Shown here piece after piece: positions 42,933 to 55,870 of a stretch of 64,000 nucleotides of DNA. The DNA is taken from assembly GCA_037954665.1 (NCBI GenBank), contig JBBMOL010000205.1, positions 1 to 64,000 on the forward strand, given 5' to 3'. A program made the translations under genes and the position numbers. Each line of letters starts with the position of its first letter. Positions within the stretch are counted from its first letter, which is position 1. The DNA comes from Laguncularia racemosa (Eukaryota > Streptophyta > Magnoliopsida > Myrtales > Combretaceae). The notes under the pieces were generated by a model, which saw only the letters and a list, made by a program, of their open reading frames with translations, had not been told where the DNA came from and searched no databases.

Positions 42933-45247
42933 CATATTAACAAGGGAGAAGCTTCCTCCGATTTTTACATGTACATCAAACCATGGGAAAAGCTGCACAT
43001 TCTAAAGATTTGTTGGTATTAACTCATGAATGGATGAGTGGTGCCACTAATGATATTTTTATACGATAGTGATAATTTTTAAAGAATTACTATTAATGTT
43101 TTATAAATTGTCGCGTGCCATAATCTTAATAACATTTAAATGCTGCTAATCAATTCACATAACTTGTATTATAACCCTTCTTCTTCCCCATTTGTTATCT
43201 CATGTTGTTACCGGTCATGGGCTGTGCTTTTCCGGTGATACCTTGCGTCCGTATTTTTAGTGATCGAGACTGTTTCCGGTCCGATGTTTCATTACATGTT
43301 CATAGCTTATTTGCGCTCGGTATTTTTGTTAATATAAGTGTAACAGTAAACCTGAAACCGAAATGGACCAATGGGTATTAATTGTAGCCCTTAGCTTGAC
43401 AGCTGATGTTCCAATGAATCCTATAGATTTCTATTTGTCGCTGCATATTCAGAACTTGATGCGTGTTACATGTGCTACATATTATATATTTTAGAGCTTT
43501 CATCTTTATTGAGTAACTCCTGAACACCAAAGGGGACGCAGGTCCCATATTCTATTTATCAATAAAAAGGCTTATCAGATGAGATTAGGGGCGGGCGCTT
43601 AATACCTGATCTCTTGATTTATTTAGATCATAAAATGTGCAATTCAAATACAATATTAGAATCTAAAAAATGAATAACACAAATGGGGGTAGAGTCGGGA
43701 AAGTCAGAAAGGTTTTTTCTAGTCAGTGTTTCACAGAATATGATATTGAATCCTATTTTCAATCGTTTGGATTACTGGTCGCCAAATGCCTCTGTGAAGA
43801 AGGGAAAGTACCACCACAATGTTCTTGTTTGTTGTATCCTTAATGTAGAATTAAAACCCCTTGTGGGGTAGAAAAATAGATTTGGAGGAGCGCATGATTC
43901 CATCATGTTGCATGTAAACCGAATATTCCATAATAAGTATATTGCAACTATCATGATGCTTCACCACTCCATCATGGAATTTCCACTATTATACGAACAT
44001 GAGCGAATTCTAAAGATATTTAAAAAAAAAAATAATTCCCCATAATTCCCTAGATACTTTACAAAAATTACATTCAGAGAATAATTACACTCGGTTTTAT
44101 CCAAATCCAAAGCATCGTGAAAGCATACTCCTCTTGCCCATAAATATTCTTTTAGGATATGCATGGTGGTTTCTTCTGCCATGCCACCACCTATTCCAAA
44201 AAGTATGATCATAACCTAATCTCCTATTCATATTGACACATTTCAAGAGATTTTTTTTTTAGCACTTAGAATAGAATTTAAATTTTTGGAGGGATACTTG
44301 CTTTCCAGATTATTTTAAAGATTGCAATCTTTCGTGTTGACCTTGCAGCTTTGTCTTCTCTCTTCATGTGCCCCATTCTTCATTCTATTAATTTATATAT
44401 ATTAGGCACTTCTCACTAAAAAAGAGCCATCTCTTACGTAATGCCAAAAAAGGAGATCCAAATACCGTCTCTCACTGATGGAAATATTCAAGATCGTCTC
44501 AACTTCATGCTCCCAAAAAAAAAAAAAAAATCATCTGTGGAAGATTGTTTTTCCGGCCAATGGAAATACTCTAAGCATTTCATTTGTTATGTATCAACAT
44601 TTCAACAAAAATACTTGTATGCATCAAAATCTCTTGGTTCGGCAGGATAAATCCATTAAAAAGGGATAAATTTTAACGGATGGTGCTGCTACAGTTGGTG
44701 GTGAACTCGCTTTGGGTAAAACGTATTAGTAACTCATATGCCATGGGAAGGTTGCAATTTTAAAGATGTAGCCCTCACTAGCGAATGTTTGGTATCTAAA
44801 GATATTTATATTTTTTTTCACATAAGGAAAATATAAAATTAAGACTCATGCGACAAGCTAAGGCCTTGAAAGGATAATTCTATATTTAACATCTGATCAA
44901 TAAAATGTTTTTTAGGAGATTTATACTTTTTGAATGGAATTATAAAGCTAGATGGTTTTGGTTGAATATTGTCATAGGCAACCCTCGTCGAGAACCATAT
45001 TTTGTTCAACTTAAATCCAAATTGGTGCATCTTAGCTAATGGGTTGATGCTAGAGATGCAACGTATTTAGTAGGTTGTGGCTATTGCAAGTTTACAATGT
45101 CATTGCATTATATGACTATCTCCAGCATATATATGTTCCCCATAAATGTAAAAGTTGGTGTTGGTCCCAAATTAAATAACTAAGAGAAGATGGGTAAATT
45201 GATTATTTGTAAATTTTTTAAATTTTTGCTAGATAAAATATGCCATT
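42933..45247. other. Intergenic sequence, no gene recognised
   Basis: Several short ORFs (for example 43961-44212 minus, 44441-44650 plus) have no recognisable domain. A motif catgggaaaagctgcacatt with following taaagat (42981-43010) recurs in diverged form at 44743-44770 and near 39786-39812. Confidence 0.45.
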
Positions 45248-45841
45248 TGACGCAGCGAGGAAAGCGTAAAACACGAGACCAATTCTAAGATTGGACCTCA
45301 CGAATAAACAAAGAATAATCTGAGTTTATTCCTTGATAAATCTCAATTGCACACAATCGAGAAAGCAGAGAAAACTCTTCTCTAAAGTATATCTTGATTA
45401 AAGAATAAAAGCTAACCCTAAAAATAACCTAGCAACTATATATACTCATCAGGAAAATAAGTAAAAAAAAGGAAATATATATATACACGTGGAAATAAAT
45501 ATATGTGTACACGTCCGTCATCTATCTTATACACGGTCGTGTATAAGGCCGTGTAGGCTTCTAGGGATACTCCTGACATAACACACGGCTGTGCCTCCTG
45601 GCCGTGCATGAAGGCCGTGTATGTTTCTGGGAGAGATTTTGACGTAACACACGGCCGTGCCTCCTGGTCGTGTATGAGGCCGTGTACGTTTCTGGGAGTC
45701 CTCCTGGTATATCACACAGCCGTGCCTTCTGGCCATGCATGAAACCATGTGTGTTTCTAGGAGCTTCCTGACATAATATACGACCGTGCTTATAATAGAC
45801 ATGCTCGATATCAACCCGTGTCAGTTACGATGTCCGCATCA
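45248..45841 (-). repeat. gypsy C 3' LTR (594 bp)
   Basis: Pairs with 50459-51039. Contains four tandem 66-bp units with CACGGCCGTG palindromes; the partner has lost part of one unit. Confidence 0.88.
45515..45780 (-). repeat. 66-bp tandem units with CACGGCCGTG palindromes
   Basis: Units begin near 45515, 45581, 45647 and 45713. Each carries acacggccgtg, cctcctggccgtg and aggccgtgt variants followed by gtttctrggag. The array is in the LTR and repeated at about 50736-50985. Confidence 0.85.
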
Positions 45842-47631
45842 TTCTCTCCCACCAATGAAGAACTCGACCCCGAGTTCTCTTCCGGATATAAGGGTTCGTC
45901 ATCCGCGTAGAATGGGGATAAGTCAGCTACATTGAAGGTTTTTGAGATTTTCATGCCTTTCCGGAGCTCGACCACATATGCATTATCATTGGTCTTGGCA
46001 ACAATCTTGTAAGGCCCATACTTCTTTGGTTACCATTTGCTATAAGTGCCCACGGGAAAGCGTTCCTTCCTTAAGAACACCATCACTTGATCTCCCACCT
46101 CAAACAGTTTCTTCTTTCGATGCTTGTCTGCGGCTTTCCTATACTGCTCATTAACCCTCTTGATCCTCTCTTTCACTTCAGATGCCACCGTTTGGTATTG
46201 TTCTGCCAGGTGTTTAGCAGCAACATTAGTTTCTACACCCTTGGGCAGAGAAGCTAAATCTAAGACGTGAGACAGTGCTTTGGTATAGACCACTGAAAAA
46301 GGAGATTTCCCAGTAGTTCTATGAATGGAACTGTTGTAAGTGAACTCGGCCTGAGAAAGTGCCAAATCCCATTGTTTTGGCTTCTCTCCACAGATGTTTC
46401 GTATCAAATTTCCAAGGGTCCTGTTCGTCACCTCTGTCTACCCATCAGTTTGAGGGTGAGCTGTGCTGCTAAAATTAAGGGAAGAATTAAACATATACCA
46501 TAGCGTCCTCCAGAAGTGGCTAAGAAACTGGGTATCTCTGTTAGAAGTAATTGACTTGGGAACCCTGTGCAACCTGACTACCTCCTTAAAGAATAACTTG
46601 GCAACACCCTGTGCATCAGCCGTTTTCCTCCAAGGGATGAAGTGAGCCATCTTGGAAAACCTGTCTACAACCACAAAAACAGTGTCAGCACCTCGTTGGG
46701 TACGAGGCAAACCTAACACGAAGTCTATAGATAGATCCTCCTAGATATTCTCAGGTACTGGTAGCGGAGTGTACAACCCAGTATTCTGAGAATGTCCTTT
46801 AGATGTCTGGCAGATGTAGCACCTTTGCACGATTCTCCCTACATCCCTTCTCAGCTGAGGCCAATGATATCTTGCAACCACTGCTGCTAGTGTCTTATCG
46901 CAACCCAGATTTCCGGCTAGTCCCCCTCCATGTAGGTCTCTAATCAATTTTTCCCTTAAGGATGATTCAAGAAAACAGAGTTGATTGCCCCTCATTAAGT
47001 AACCCTCTAGGATGTAGTAACTGTCATTGGGTTTCTGATTGATACATTTTCTCCATATCGCCCCGAAATCCGCATCTTCTTCATACAGTTCCTTCAGTTG
47101 CTCAAAACCTACCACCTCAGCCCTCATGGTGACCAATAAATCCGCTCTCCTACTTAATGCGTCTACCACCTTATTTTGGACCCCGAATTTGTGCATCAGG
47201 CAGAATGGAAACTTTTGCAGAAATTGTATCCATCTGGCATGCATATCTTTACAGATGCGGGTCTGATTACTCAGGTGTTTCAGAGCGACACAATCCGAGT
47301 ATAGGCTAAACTCTTTACCAACCAAGTAGTGCTCCCACATCCTCAGAGCTCTGACCACGAAATAAAACTCTTTATCATAAGTGGACCAGCTCCTCCTGGC
47401 TTCACAGAGGTTCTCACTATGGAAGGCCACGGGTCTCTTCTCCTGAGATAACACAACTCCAATGCCCACGCCATTGGCATCACAGTCGACTTCGAATAGT
47501 TTGTCAAAGTTTGGTAAGGCCAACATCGGCGCACTACACAATCTCTCTTTGAGCACAGCAAATCCAAACTCAGCTTCCCCATCCCAATGAAACTTCCCCT
47601 TCTTCAAGCACTCAGTTAATGGGGGCAGCAA
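45811..47631 (-). pseudogene. gypsy C RNase H and integrase
   Basis: From 47631 the frame gives the RNase H (LFEVDCDANGVGIGVVLSQE, STYDKEFYFVVRALRMWEHY, VDALSRRADL). The integrase HHCC region follows (LAGNLGCDKTLAAVVARYHW, CYICQTSKG), then the core with FVVVDRFSKMAHF, TSNRDTQF and ALSQAEFTYNSS. A tail ends at TGA 45811-45813, just inside the 3' LTR. In-frame stops lie at 46741 (TAG), 46438 (TAG, after QTDG where the family has Gln) and about 46030 (TAA, Gln-like position). Confidence 0.88.
45842..45853 (-). other. gypsy C polypurine tract
   Basis: Plus strand ttctctcccacc; minus strand GGTGGGAGAGAA lies directly before the 3' LTR. Confidence 0.7.
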
Positions 47632-48640
47632 CCGTACTAAAATTTCGTATGAAGCGTCTATAAAATCCTACCAACCCCAAAAAGCTCCTCAACTCGGTGA
47701 TTATTTTGGGATTGGGCCAATCTCTAATGGCCCTTACCTTGTCTTCGTCCACCGTTATGCCCTCACCGATCACTACAAAACCCAAGAACAGCAGCTTTCT
47801 TGACACGAATACGCACTTCTTGAGATTTGCGTAGAGTTTATTCTCTTTCAACACAGTTAATACGCTTCTCAAATTCACTAAATGCTCATCCTTAGTCTTG
47901 CTATATATCAAGATATCATCAAAGTATACTACCATAAACCTACCTATGAATGGTTTAAGTACCTGATTCATCACGCGCATGAAGGTACTAGGTGCGTTGC
48001 TAAGACCGAATGGCATAACCAACCATTCGTATAACCCTTCCTTCGTCTTGAAAGCAGTCTTCCATTCATCCCCAAGTCTGACCCGAATCTGATGATACCC
48101 ACTTCTAAGATCCACTTTCGAGAATATTATTGCTCCACTCAGCCTATCCAACATGTCTTCTATGCGAGGGATTGGGAATTTATACCCAATTGTGATCTTG
48201 TTGATCGCACGGCTGTCCACACACATCCTCCAACTACCATCCTTCTTGGGTGTCAATAGCGCCGGAATGGCACATGGGCTCATGCTATCTTTGATGAATC
48301 CTTTATCCAGTAATTCCTGGACCTTCTCCTATAGGACCTCCGTCTCTTTGGGGCTCATCTTATAATGAGGGAGATTAGGAAGGCTAGCCCCAGGCACCAA
48401 ATCAATGTGGTGTTGGATGTCTTGCAATGGAGGCAACCCTTCTGGTAAATCTTCCGGCACTACCTCTTTGAACTCTTCTAGTACCCCCTTTACTTCCTCC
48501 GGAGCCTCTACACTATCCACGTCATCTCCCGCATTCTTCGCCACAAGAGCATGCATCAATCGGGATTCTTTGATGTCCTCGGTCATTTCCTTTTCTGACT
48601 GAGTGATTGTCAGAAAAGATTTTCCTTCCGCCCTTTGTGT
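47612..48640 (-). pseudogene. gypsy C reverse transcriptase
   Basis: The RT is well preserved: PALLTPKKDGSWRMCVDSRA, FSKVDLRSGYHQIRV, VMPFGLSNAPSTFMRVMN and the active site VVYFDDILIYSK, then LRSFLGLVGFYRRFIRNFS. A TAG at 48329-48331 cuts the link from the upstream part (GLPPLQDIQHHIDLVPG). A frameshift near 47620 separates RT from RNase H. Confidence 0.9.
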
Positions 48641-50425
48641 TTTAGGTCACTTATCCGTTAATGGAAGCAACGTATATTTCACGCCCCCTTTCTCCAATCT
48701 ATATTTGTTTTCTTTCCCGGCATGTTGGGCATCTACGTCAAACTGCCAAAGTCGTTCGAATAGCAAGTGGCAGGCATCCATATCGACAATGTCACAATAG
48801 ACTTCATCACGATATTTGCCTATCGAGAATAGAACCCGACACCTCTCCTTCACCTCAATTCGCTCCGCTGCCTTAATCTACCATATGGTGTAAGGGTTCG
48901 GATGCTTCTCTATCTGTAGCTAGAGTCGTTTCACAACCTCCCTTCCGATTATATTCTCACAGCTCCTACTGTCAACAATCAGGTCGAACACTCTTTCCCC
49001 GATTGTGCACCTAGTGCGGAACAACTGGTGTCGTTGTGAACTACCCTCCTGTTTCGGTGCTAGCATCATCCTTCTGATCACATAGTTCAGTTCCACTGCA
49101 TCATCAGCCTCATCATAGTATTCATCCTCACCATCCGGTTCACAGCACACTTCCTCCTCTTCCTCCCTTTCGACAATGTTTATAGTTCGTCGATTCGGGC
49201 ATTCGTTGGATCGGTGTCCCGGTTGATTACACCTATAGCACTTTCCCAAAATCGGTTTGGCATACGGATTATTTTGCCTTGGGTTTTCTTTGCTCTCAAG
49301 AGGCTTCTTTCCCTCAACCTTATCTTCTTTCTTCTCCATACTTCCAGCTGGTTTCTCAACTATTCCTCTAGCTCTTTCACCAACTACACGGCTACTACTG
49401 TCAATACTATCATACGCATAATTTCTCTTGCCCCCACTTAGCCTTGCACTCTGTTCTTGAATCATCATCTCAGCTCTAAGGGTTAAATTCTTTGCCTCAT
49501 TGATGGTTTTGAACACCGTCACCCCTATTTTATCCCTAATCTGTGGCTTCAATCCGTCCACAAATCGCGCCATCTGCTGACCCTCAATCTCCCTCAGATC
49601 ATTCCTCTCCGCCAGCCTCATAAACTCGGCGGTGTATTCATGCACCGTCCTCTGCCCCTAACGACATCATTGGTACTATTGGAAAAGGATCTGCTCATAG
49701 TCGGGTGGTAGAAAATCCCTCTGCAACAGATTCTTCATGCGTTACCATGTCCTTATAGGTTGCTTCCCCTCTCTTTGCCTCCGGTTCTACAAACGATCCC
49801 ACCATGCAGAAGCCCCTCCTTTCAACCTACAAGCAACCGGCCATACTCTCCTATCCTCAAGTACCTCCATATAGTCGAAGAATCTATCAACTTCTGCAAG
49901 CCAATCCAGGAAATCTTCTATATTAAGATTACCATTAAAGGATGGAATATCTACCTTGAGACGGAAATCACCGCCATCAGTATGATCGTAGCCCTGGTAG
50001 TTTCTTCGATATCCACCACCATACTCTTGGTCAATTTGGTCATTGACCCTACGGTACCTGCCACCACCAACACCGCCCCTTCTCGGTGGTTGTCCCCTCT
50101 TCTGCAGGAATTCACCCTCTTCCTCAGAGGAACTCTCATCTAGCCTTTGGTTCCACTGATTTGCAGCTGCAGGTTGATTGATAGGACCCCCACGAGTGAC
50201 TGCCACTCCTAGTTGATTCCCAACAACACCCCTATTTCCATTGTGGCCCATCACCATGGCGTCAAAACGTGCAACCAGGTCTTCCAAACCCTGCTTTACG
50301 TACCCAAGTCTTTGTTCCATAGCTTCGACCACCGTCCTTGGAGCCTATTGATTGACTCCTTGGACTTCTGCATCCTGATCTAGGTCGAGAACGCGACCGC
50401 CGTCAACACCATCGTTAGCCAACAT
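48641..50425 (-). pseudogene. gypsy C gag and protease
   Basis: The likely start is ATG 50425, in frame with the ORF from 50332 but separated by TAG at 50345-50347. Gag motifs are VDIPSFNGNLNIEDFLDWLA, KGGASAWWDRL and VHEYTAEFMRLAERNDL. Several stops lie between 49787 and 49645, mostly at Gln-like positions. The zinc knuckle CYRCNQPGHRSNEC lies near 49200-49240. The protease motif reads LIVDSRSCENI instead of D-S-G, a change at the active site. It continues to about 48647. Confidence 0.87.
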
Positions 50426-50444
50426 CTCCGCATGAATTTGCCTT

Positions 50445-50456
50445 GCTCTGATACCA
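50445..50456 (-). other. gypsy C primer-binding site
   Basis: Plus strand gctctgatacca gives minus-strand TGGTATCAGAGC, two bases from the 5' LTR. Confidence 0.75.
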
Positions 50457-50458
50457 AC

Positions 50459-51039
50459 TGACGCAGCGAGGAAAGCGTAAAATACGAGACCAATTCTAGG
50501 ATTGGACCTCACGAATAAACAAAGAATAATCTGAGTTTATTCCTTGATAAATCTCAATTGCGCACAATCGAGAAAGTAGAGAAAAATCTTCTCTAAAGTG
50601 TATCTTGATTAAAGAATAAAAGCTAACCCTAAAAATAACCTAGCAACTATATATACTCCTCAGGAAAACAAGTAAAAAAAGAAAATATATATGTGCACGT
50701 GGAAATAAATATATGTGTACACGTCCGTCATCTTTCTTATACACGGTCGTGTATAAGGCCGTGTAGGCTTCTAGGGATACTCCTGTCATAACACACGGCC
50801 GTGCCTCCTGGCTGTGCATGAAGGCCGTGTATGTTTTTGGGTGAGATCCTGACGTAACATATGGCCATGCCTCCTGGCCATGTACGTTTCTAGGAGTCCT
50901 CCTGGTATATCACACGGCTGTGCCTTCTGGCCGTGCATGAAACCGTGTGTGTTTCTAGGAGCTTCCTGACATAATATACAACCGTGCTTGTAATAGACAC
51001 ACCCGATATCAACCCGTGTCAGCTACGATGTCCGCGTCA
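50459..51039 (-). repeat. gypsy C 5' LTR (581 bp)
   Basis: Starts tgacgcagcgaggaaagcg and ends gatgtccgcgtca. It differs from the partner by scattered substitutions and a deletion in the 66-bp array. Confidence 0.88.
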
Positions 51040-53800
51040 CCCTTTGACTACTTAATTTAAATATGGAGTGAAAAACTGAATAATTAAAGAAACAATTAAA
51101 ATAAAGAAAATAAAATATAGGGAGAAAAGAATTGGGCAAGCAAATTATAAAGTTCTGTCTTATGTGTTAATCCTCTCTTTAGCTCTATTTGCTAGAGATT
51201 TGGTTTTCCACATTGATATTGTATCATTAATTCAATAAAAACAGAATTGAGAGATTACAATCAATCAACTAACAACTTGGCTTCAAGCACTCTGCTCTAC
51301 TTATTTAGCTTACTCCTAAGGCTATACACAAATCTACAAAGATATAAGTAAGCCCTCACTAATGTGAGTCTTGAGCTCTCAAGAAATAAACAAAAATATA
51401 AGTAACCTTCACTAACACAAATCTTAAACTTTCAAGAAATATCAAAATCAATCGAGGAAATAAGAATTAGTATTCTCTACAATTTAGTTCAAGTAAAATA
51501 TGAAACTTTATAAATGATAGACTAACTTCTAAGTTTGTCTCTAGGTTCTACTAGTGCTCTTTTGATAGTAGGATAATGTACTGTTGTATTTCAAACTTTT
51601 GAACTAATGTATTTATATACTTGATGATCAACAACTACTTAGATGAATTAGATTAATTTGATAAGATCATCCTAATATGCTAGGTTTTCAAGTTGAATAA
51701 GTGGTTGCACAAAATCCTCTATATATATGGCCATTAAATTCAAATTAGAATTTTTTATTTTGATGTCTTTGAAATTCTTCTGTAATGGCATGGAAGTGAA
51801 GTTAAATTTGTTGTAGATAATAGTCCTGATGCATTTCCATGTCATGATATATACCATTTGCGTAAAATCTATTGAAGAAGTTAAACTAAGCTTGGTTAGA
51901 TAAACTTCAACTTCTTATTGATTTTGTGAAGCAGTCAACGAATTCTTCCCTTATTATTTATTTTGAATTTGAATTCCAAAAATCCATAACTTCCAAAATA
52001 TTTAATATAATTTTTTTTTAATACCAATCTTCCAATCTTCTTGTAACAAAGTTAGATCTTAGGAACTAATAGGAACTTGGTCATAAATTTAATAAATCTC
52101 TTTATTAAAAAAATTAATCACTTATATCCCAATGGATATTTGTCCTACTTTAATGGAACACATTGAATATATTACCCAAATATATCCAATAAGTGAAGTT
52201 GCGCCTTCGAAATTAATAGATGTGCAACTCAAAGAATATATAAAATTATTCCTTTAATTCAAACTTGTAATAGTAATAACTTCTAACTTATTCTTTAAGT
52301 TCTTATTATTTTTTAAAAATAGCTCCTTTTGACATATCTTTTGAGTTGTCAAAAACCACTTAATTTTTCTTCATTAAACCTTTGAACTTCTAACTCTTAG
52401 TCAAATTATAAATATAATTATTTCTACAAACTTAACATACTCATAAAAAACATTTAGATCATTTTATTATCATCAAAACACTTTAGAAAGAACGAACATA
52501 TGAAATCCTTAACCATGCCATTAGCCTCCATCTAATTGTCATTCTTGAAACTAGTTTTACTTTCACCAATCAGATGCTCTATAGATTTCCGCAAGCTTGT
52601 TGCTTTACATCAGACGTTTTCACAATACAATTCAAAGCGTTAGATAGTATAAATCATAAGTCAAAGAGCATAGTTTCTTAATGCTCACAATAGATATGTA
52701 CTACATAATGTTTTTGTTTGATAATATCCTTTTACAGCATTTAAAAAGATGTACTACATACATTACAACAAAACGAATGGGGACTTCGATGCGCAATTTC
52801 CTTTCACTGCAGTTACCAACATACAAAGTTGTTCGGTTCCAATTTTATGGGATGTTTTTGAAAAGATAACAATACAAAGTTGTAGAGATAAAGTTTTATT
52901 TTATCTTTATTTAGAGACTTAGTCCAATGAATTGAATCATTAGACTAAGTCTTTAGTAAAAGCCTGAAGAGAAGGTCCTAATAACAAAAAGAAAAACGCT
53001 GGTGGTATTAATATAGTTTTTGCCAAAAACCCATGTATTCTTTAGGACGACCTTTTTAATTTGGTTATGTCTCCTATCCCACCAATTGCGTTATACGAAC
53101 AAAATAACAAAGTTTTTTTTTTTTTGTGCATTAATTTCTTTTGATGAGCATTGAATCCTATACTTACAAACTATTATCATCACCTAATTTAGTATTGTCT
53201 CCTATGCGCTTCAACCGTAATTTTGGAAGTTGACGTTAGTAGGTGGTGCATTTGAGTGTAATGCTTGTTTTTTAAGGGGTTGTGGTTGTAAGATATAGAA
53301 TTATGCTTTTGCTGGAGTACAACCAAATTATAATAATGCTCTGCTTTTATCCGACTGTATAATATTTTTATGCATGTATTTTTGTACTTTTGAAAGGAAA
53401 AATTCGTGGAGTTGGAAAATACACAGTGTAGCTCAGTGGAAAAATATACAGGAGAAAAACAAAAAAAGGAGTCCTTCAGCTTAAAATTGGCACGTCCATC
53501 CCACAATGAGATTGCAGTCATGCTGGCTTTTTAAATTGTTTAGTCCAGCGGAAATTAAGAGAAGCATCCATGGGCCATGTCCATTTGGGTTCAGTCTTCA
53601 GTCCAAGAAAAGCAAAAGAGAGGAGAGGATCAGCTTCTTTTTTCCTTTTCCATTTTAAAATTACCTTTGGACTTTCTTTCTCATTTTCCTTGGCAACAAC
53701 TTCCCCCACGAACAGGAGAGCGCGGGACCATCATTATGTTTTCTCATGTCTAATGGCAATGCCATCAGTAGCTTTTTTGGGGCAGTATACTCTTCTACTT
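51040..53800. other. AT-rich intergenic sequence
   Basis: No gene recognised in 2.8 kb. A diverged tandem duplication of about 53 bp lies at 51341-51439 (ataagta..cttcactaa...ctttcaagaaat). ORFs at 51672-51857 (minus), 53189-53521 (minus) and 53570-53818 (plus) show no known domain. Confidence 0.45.
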
Positions 53801-54033
53801 TATTGTATATTATTGTAATATTTGTATTTTTTTTATAGATAGAATTTGTGGAAGTTAATTTAGAAAGTAAATTTATGGTGTGTTATTGTAATATTTGTAT
53901 TTTTGGTAGATAGCATATTCTTAGGAGATAGTTTAGAAAGCAATGATTTTGTATCTTTTGTATATATTTTGATCATGAAAGCAATATAAGGCAGAAGAAA
54001 ATTCTCACATAATAGTTTTTCTAAGTTTTGGTA
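53801..54033 (+). repeat. copia D 5' LTR (233 bp)
   Basis: Starts tattgtatattattgtaat and ends aagttttggta. It contains two internal diverged repeats of about 70 bp (attgtaatatttgtattttt). Confidence 0.85.
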
Positions 54034-54046
54034 TGGTATCAGAACC
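54034..54046 (+). other. copia D primer-binding site
   Basis: tggtatcagaacc immediately follows the LTR, an initiator-Met tRNA-type site. Confidence 0.8.
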
Positions 54047-54076
54047 ATAGCAAATCATGACGTGATCCTTCGAACC

Positions 54077-55113
54077 ATGGCCAAAAAATCAAACACAGGA
54101 AAGCCGACTACTAGCGATGATGGAACTTCTCAATGAAAAACCATCTCGCCATATGACATCACTTTGGTTGATAATCCTGGTATTTTAATTACTCAGGTCC
54201 AATTGAAGGGAGAAAACTATGATGAATGGTCTTGTTCATTGAGAATGGCCTTGAGAGTGAGGAAGAAATTCAGTTTTGTTGATGGAACGATTACGAGACC
54301 TGATGAAAATTCTGTAGACCTTGAAGACTGGTGGACAATCAACTCACTATTGGTGTCTTAGATTCGAAACACCAACGAACCTAATCTTCGATCAACAATC
54401 TCACATGTAGAGATTGCACAAGATCTCTAGAATGGCATACGGGAGCGCTTCTTGTTAGTCAATGGACTTAGAATTCAGCAACTGAAGTCAGATATTGCCG
54501 AGAGAAAACAAAAGGGAATGAGTATTGTCAATTACTATGGCAAACTCAAGCAATTGTGGGACGAACTGGCTAACTATGAATAGTTGCCGACGTGCAAGTG
54601 TAATCTCGAAGCAGTTTTGGAGAAGAGATGAGAAGAGGAAAGGGTGTACACTTTTCTCATGGGATTAGATGAAACAATGTATGGGACCGTTCGTTCCAGT
54701 TTATTGGCTCAAGATCCATTGTTGAATTTGAACAAAGTATACTCGATCTTCATTTAAGAGGAACGAGTGAAAGCTATCTCTTGAGGTAAAGATGAACGTG
54801 GGGAAGTGATGGCCTTTGCAATTTACAATCGAGAGGATGGGACGGATAAAAACATGGTGTGTTCACATTGCAAACGTACAGGCCATGAGGCCAATAGCTG
54901 TTTCACTCTAATTGGATATCTAGAATGGTGGGGCAGTAAGCCTTGTAATGAAGGGAAGAGTAGAGGATGCGGTAAAGGACAACAAATGTCACAGCCAAAA
55001 ATAGGACATGGAGCAAGTCGGGGGCATGGTTCAATGCAAGCTAATGCTACTCAGACTGTCGAAGGAGGTCCAGAAGGAGATGGAGTGGGATCACTTGGTC
55101 TAAGCAACGAGTA
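54077..55113 (+). pseudogene. copia D gag
   Basis: ATG at 54077, then TGA at 54134-54136, and the same frame runs on. Motifs are NPGILITQVQLKGENYDEWS, VRKKFSFVDGTITRPDEN and IVNYYGKLKQLWDELANYE, with the zinc knuckle CSHCKRTGHEANSCF followed by Gly-rich sequence. In-frame stops occur after LLVS (54359) and ANYE and at a Trp-like position after AQDL, consistent with C-to-T or G-to-A decay. Confidence 0.82.
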
Positions 55114-55870
55114 GTGGGAGGCTCTTCTAAAATTATTAAACAATAAGAAAACTTCCGCGACTAAAAAGATGACTAGTAAGCATATGTCTTAGATAATTGA
55201 CACGGGAGCATCGAACCATATGACAGGGAATTTGAGTGACTTGTATGACTTACAGGAAATTTCACAGTGTCCTTTAGGGCTGCCAAATGAGAGCAATGAT
55301 ATCGCTACCAAAGAAGGGTCAATCACCCTTGACGGAGATTTTTTTTCTTAAAAATGTTCTATGTGTGCTTGGATTGACTTGTAGCTTAATTTATGTGTCA
55401 CAACTCATAGACCACGCCAATTGTATCGTTAAATTCACTAATAATATTTATGTAATGCAAGACTGCACTTTAAGGATGCTGATTGGTGCGGGTGAACGTT
55501 AGGATGGACTCTATTACTTTAGGGGCATACCACGAATTAAAGCTATGGAGGTTAACAAGGCAAGGTCTTTAGATCTTTGGCACCAGCGTCTAGGTCATCC
55601 GTCTATGAAAGTTATCAAGTTAGTTCCAGTTGTAGGTTCTATTAAGAATAGTAGTTTAAATAAATGCCGTGATGTTTATTAAAGAGCAAAACAGACTAGA
55701 GAAAAATTTCCTCTCAATGATTTTAGAGCTTCTAATGTGTTTGAATTGATATGTTTTGATTTGTGGGATCCTTAGAGAGCTATTTCTTCTTGTGACGCAT
55801 CATATTTTCTTATTATAGTGTTCTTTATGGATAGTATTTTCTCACTATAGTGTTTCTTCCTCAGTTTTGA
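55114..55870 (+). pseudogene. copia D protease and pre-integrase
   Basis: The protease motif IIDTGASNHMTGN keeps the D-T-G catalytic triplet (about 55195-55230). Next come LTCSLIYVSQLIDHANCIVK and the GAG-pre-integrase motif LDLWHQRLGHPSMKVI. The integrase begins (FELICFDLWDP) but breaks into a duplicated stretch (gttctttatggat at 55821 and 55888). Confidence 0.78.

Larger units (their letters stand above)
45248..51039 (-). mobile_element. Ty3/gypsy element (gypsy C), minus strand, 5.8 kb
   Basis: LTRs at 45248-45841 and 50459-51039 (TGACGCAGCG...TCA), primer site for initiator Met tRNA, polypurine tract, and a single gag-pro-pol frame with PR-RT-RH-IN order typical of Ty3/gypsy. The coding frame is broken by one frameshift and about ten in-frame stops. 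Flanks ccatt and ccctt suggest a decayed target duplication. No chromodomain was seen clearly. Confidence 0.9.

Noticed and set aside
43683..44670. Several short ORFs (43683-43871, 43961-44212 minus, 44441-44650)
   Set aside because: No domains, overlapping frames, and poly-A runs; not supported as genes.
45248..51039. Endogenous pararetrovirus
   Set aside because: LTRs, primer site and integrase are present and no movement protein or coat-type order is seen, so it is a Ty3/gypsy retrotransposon.
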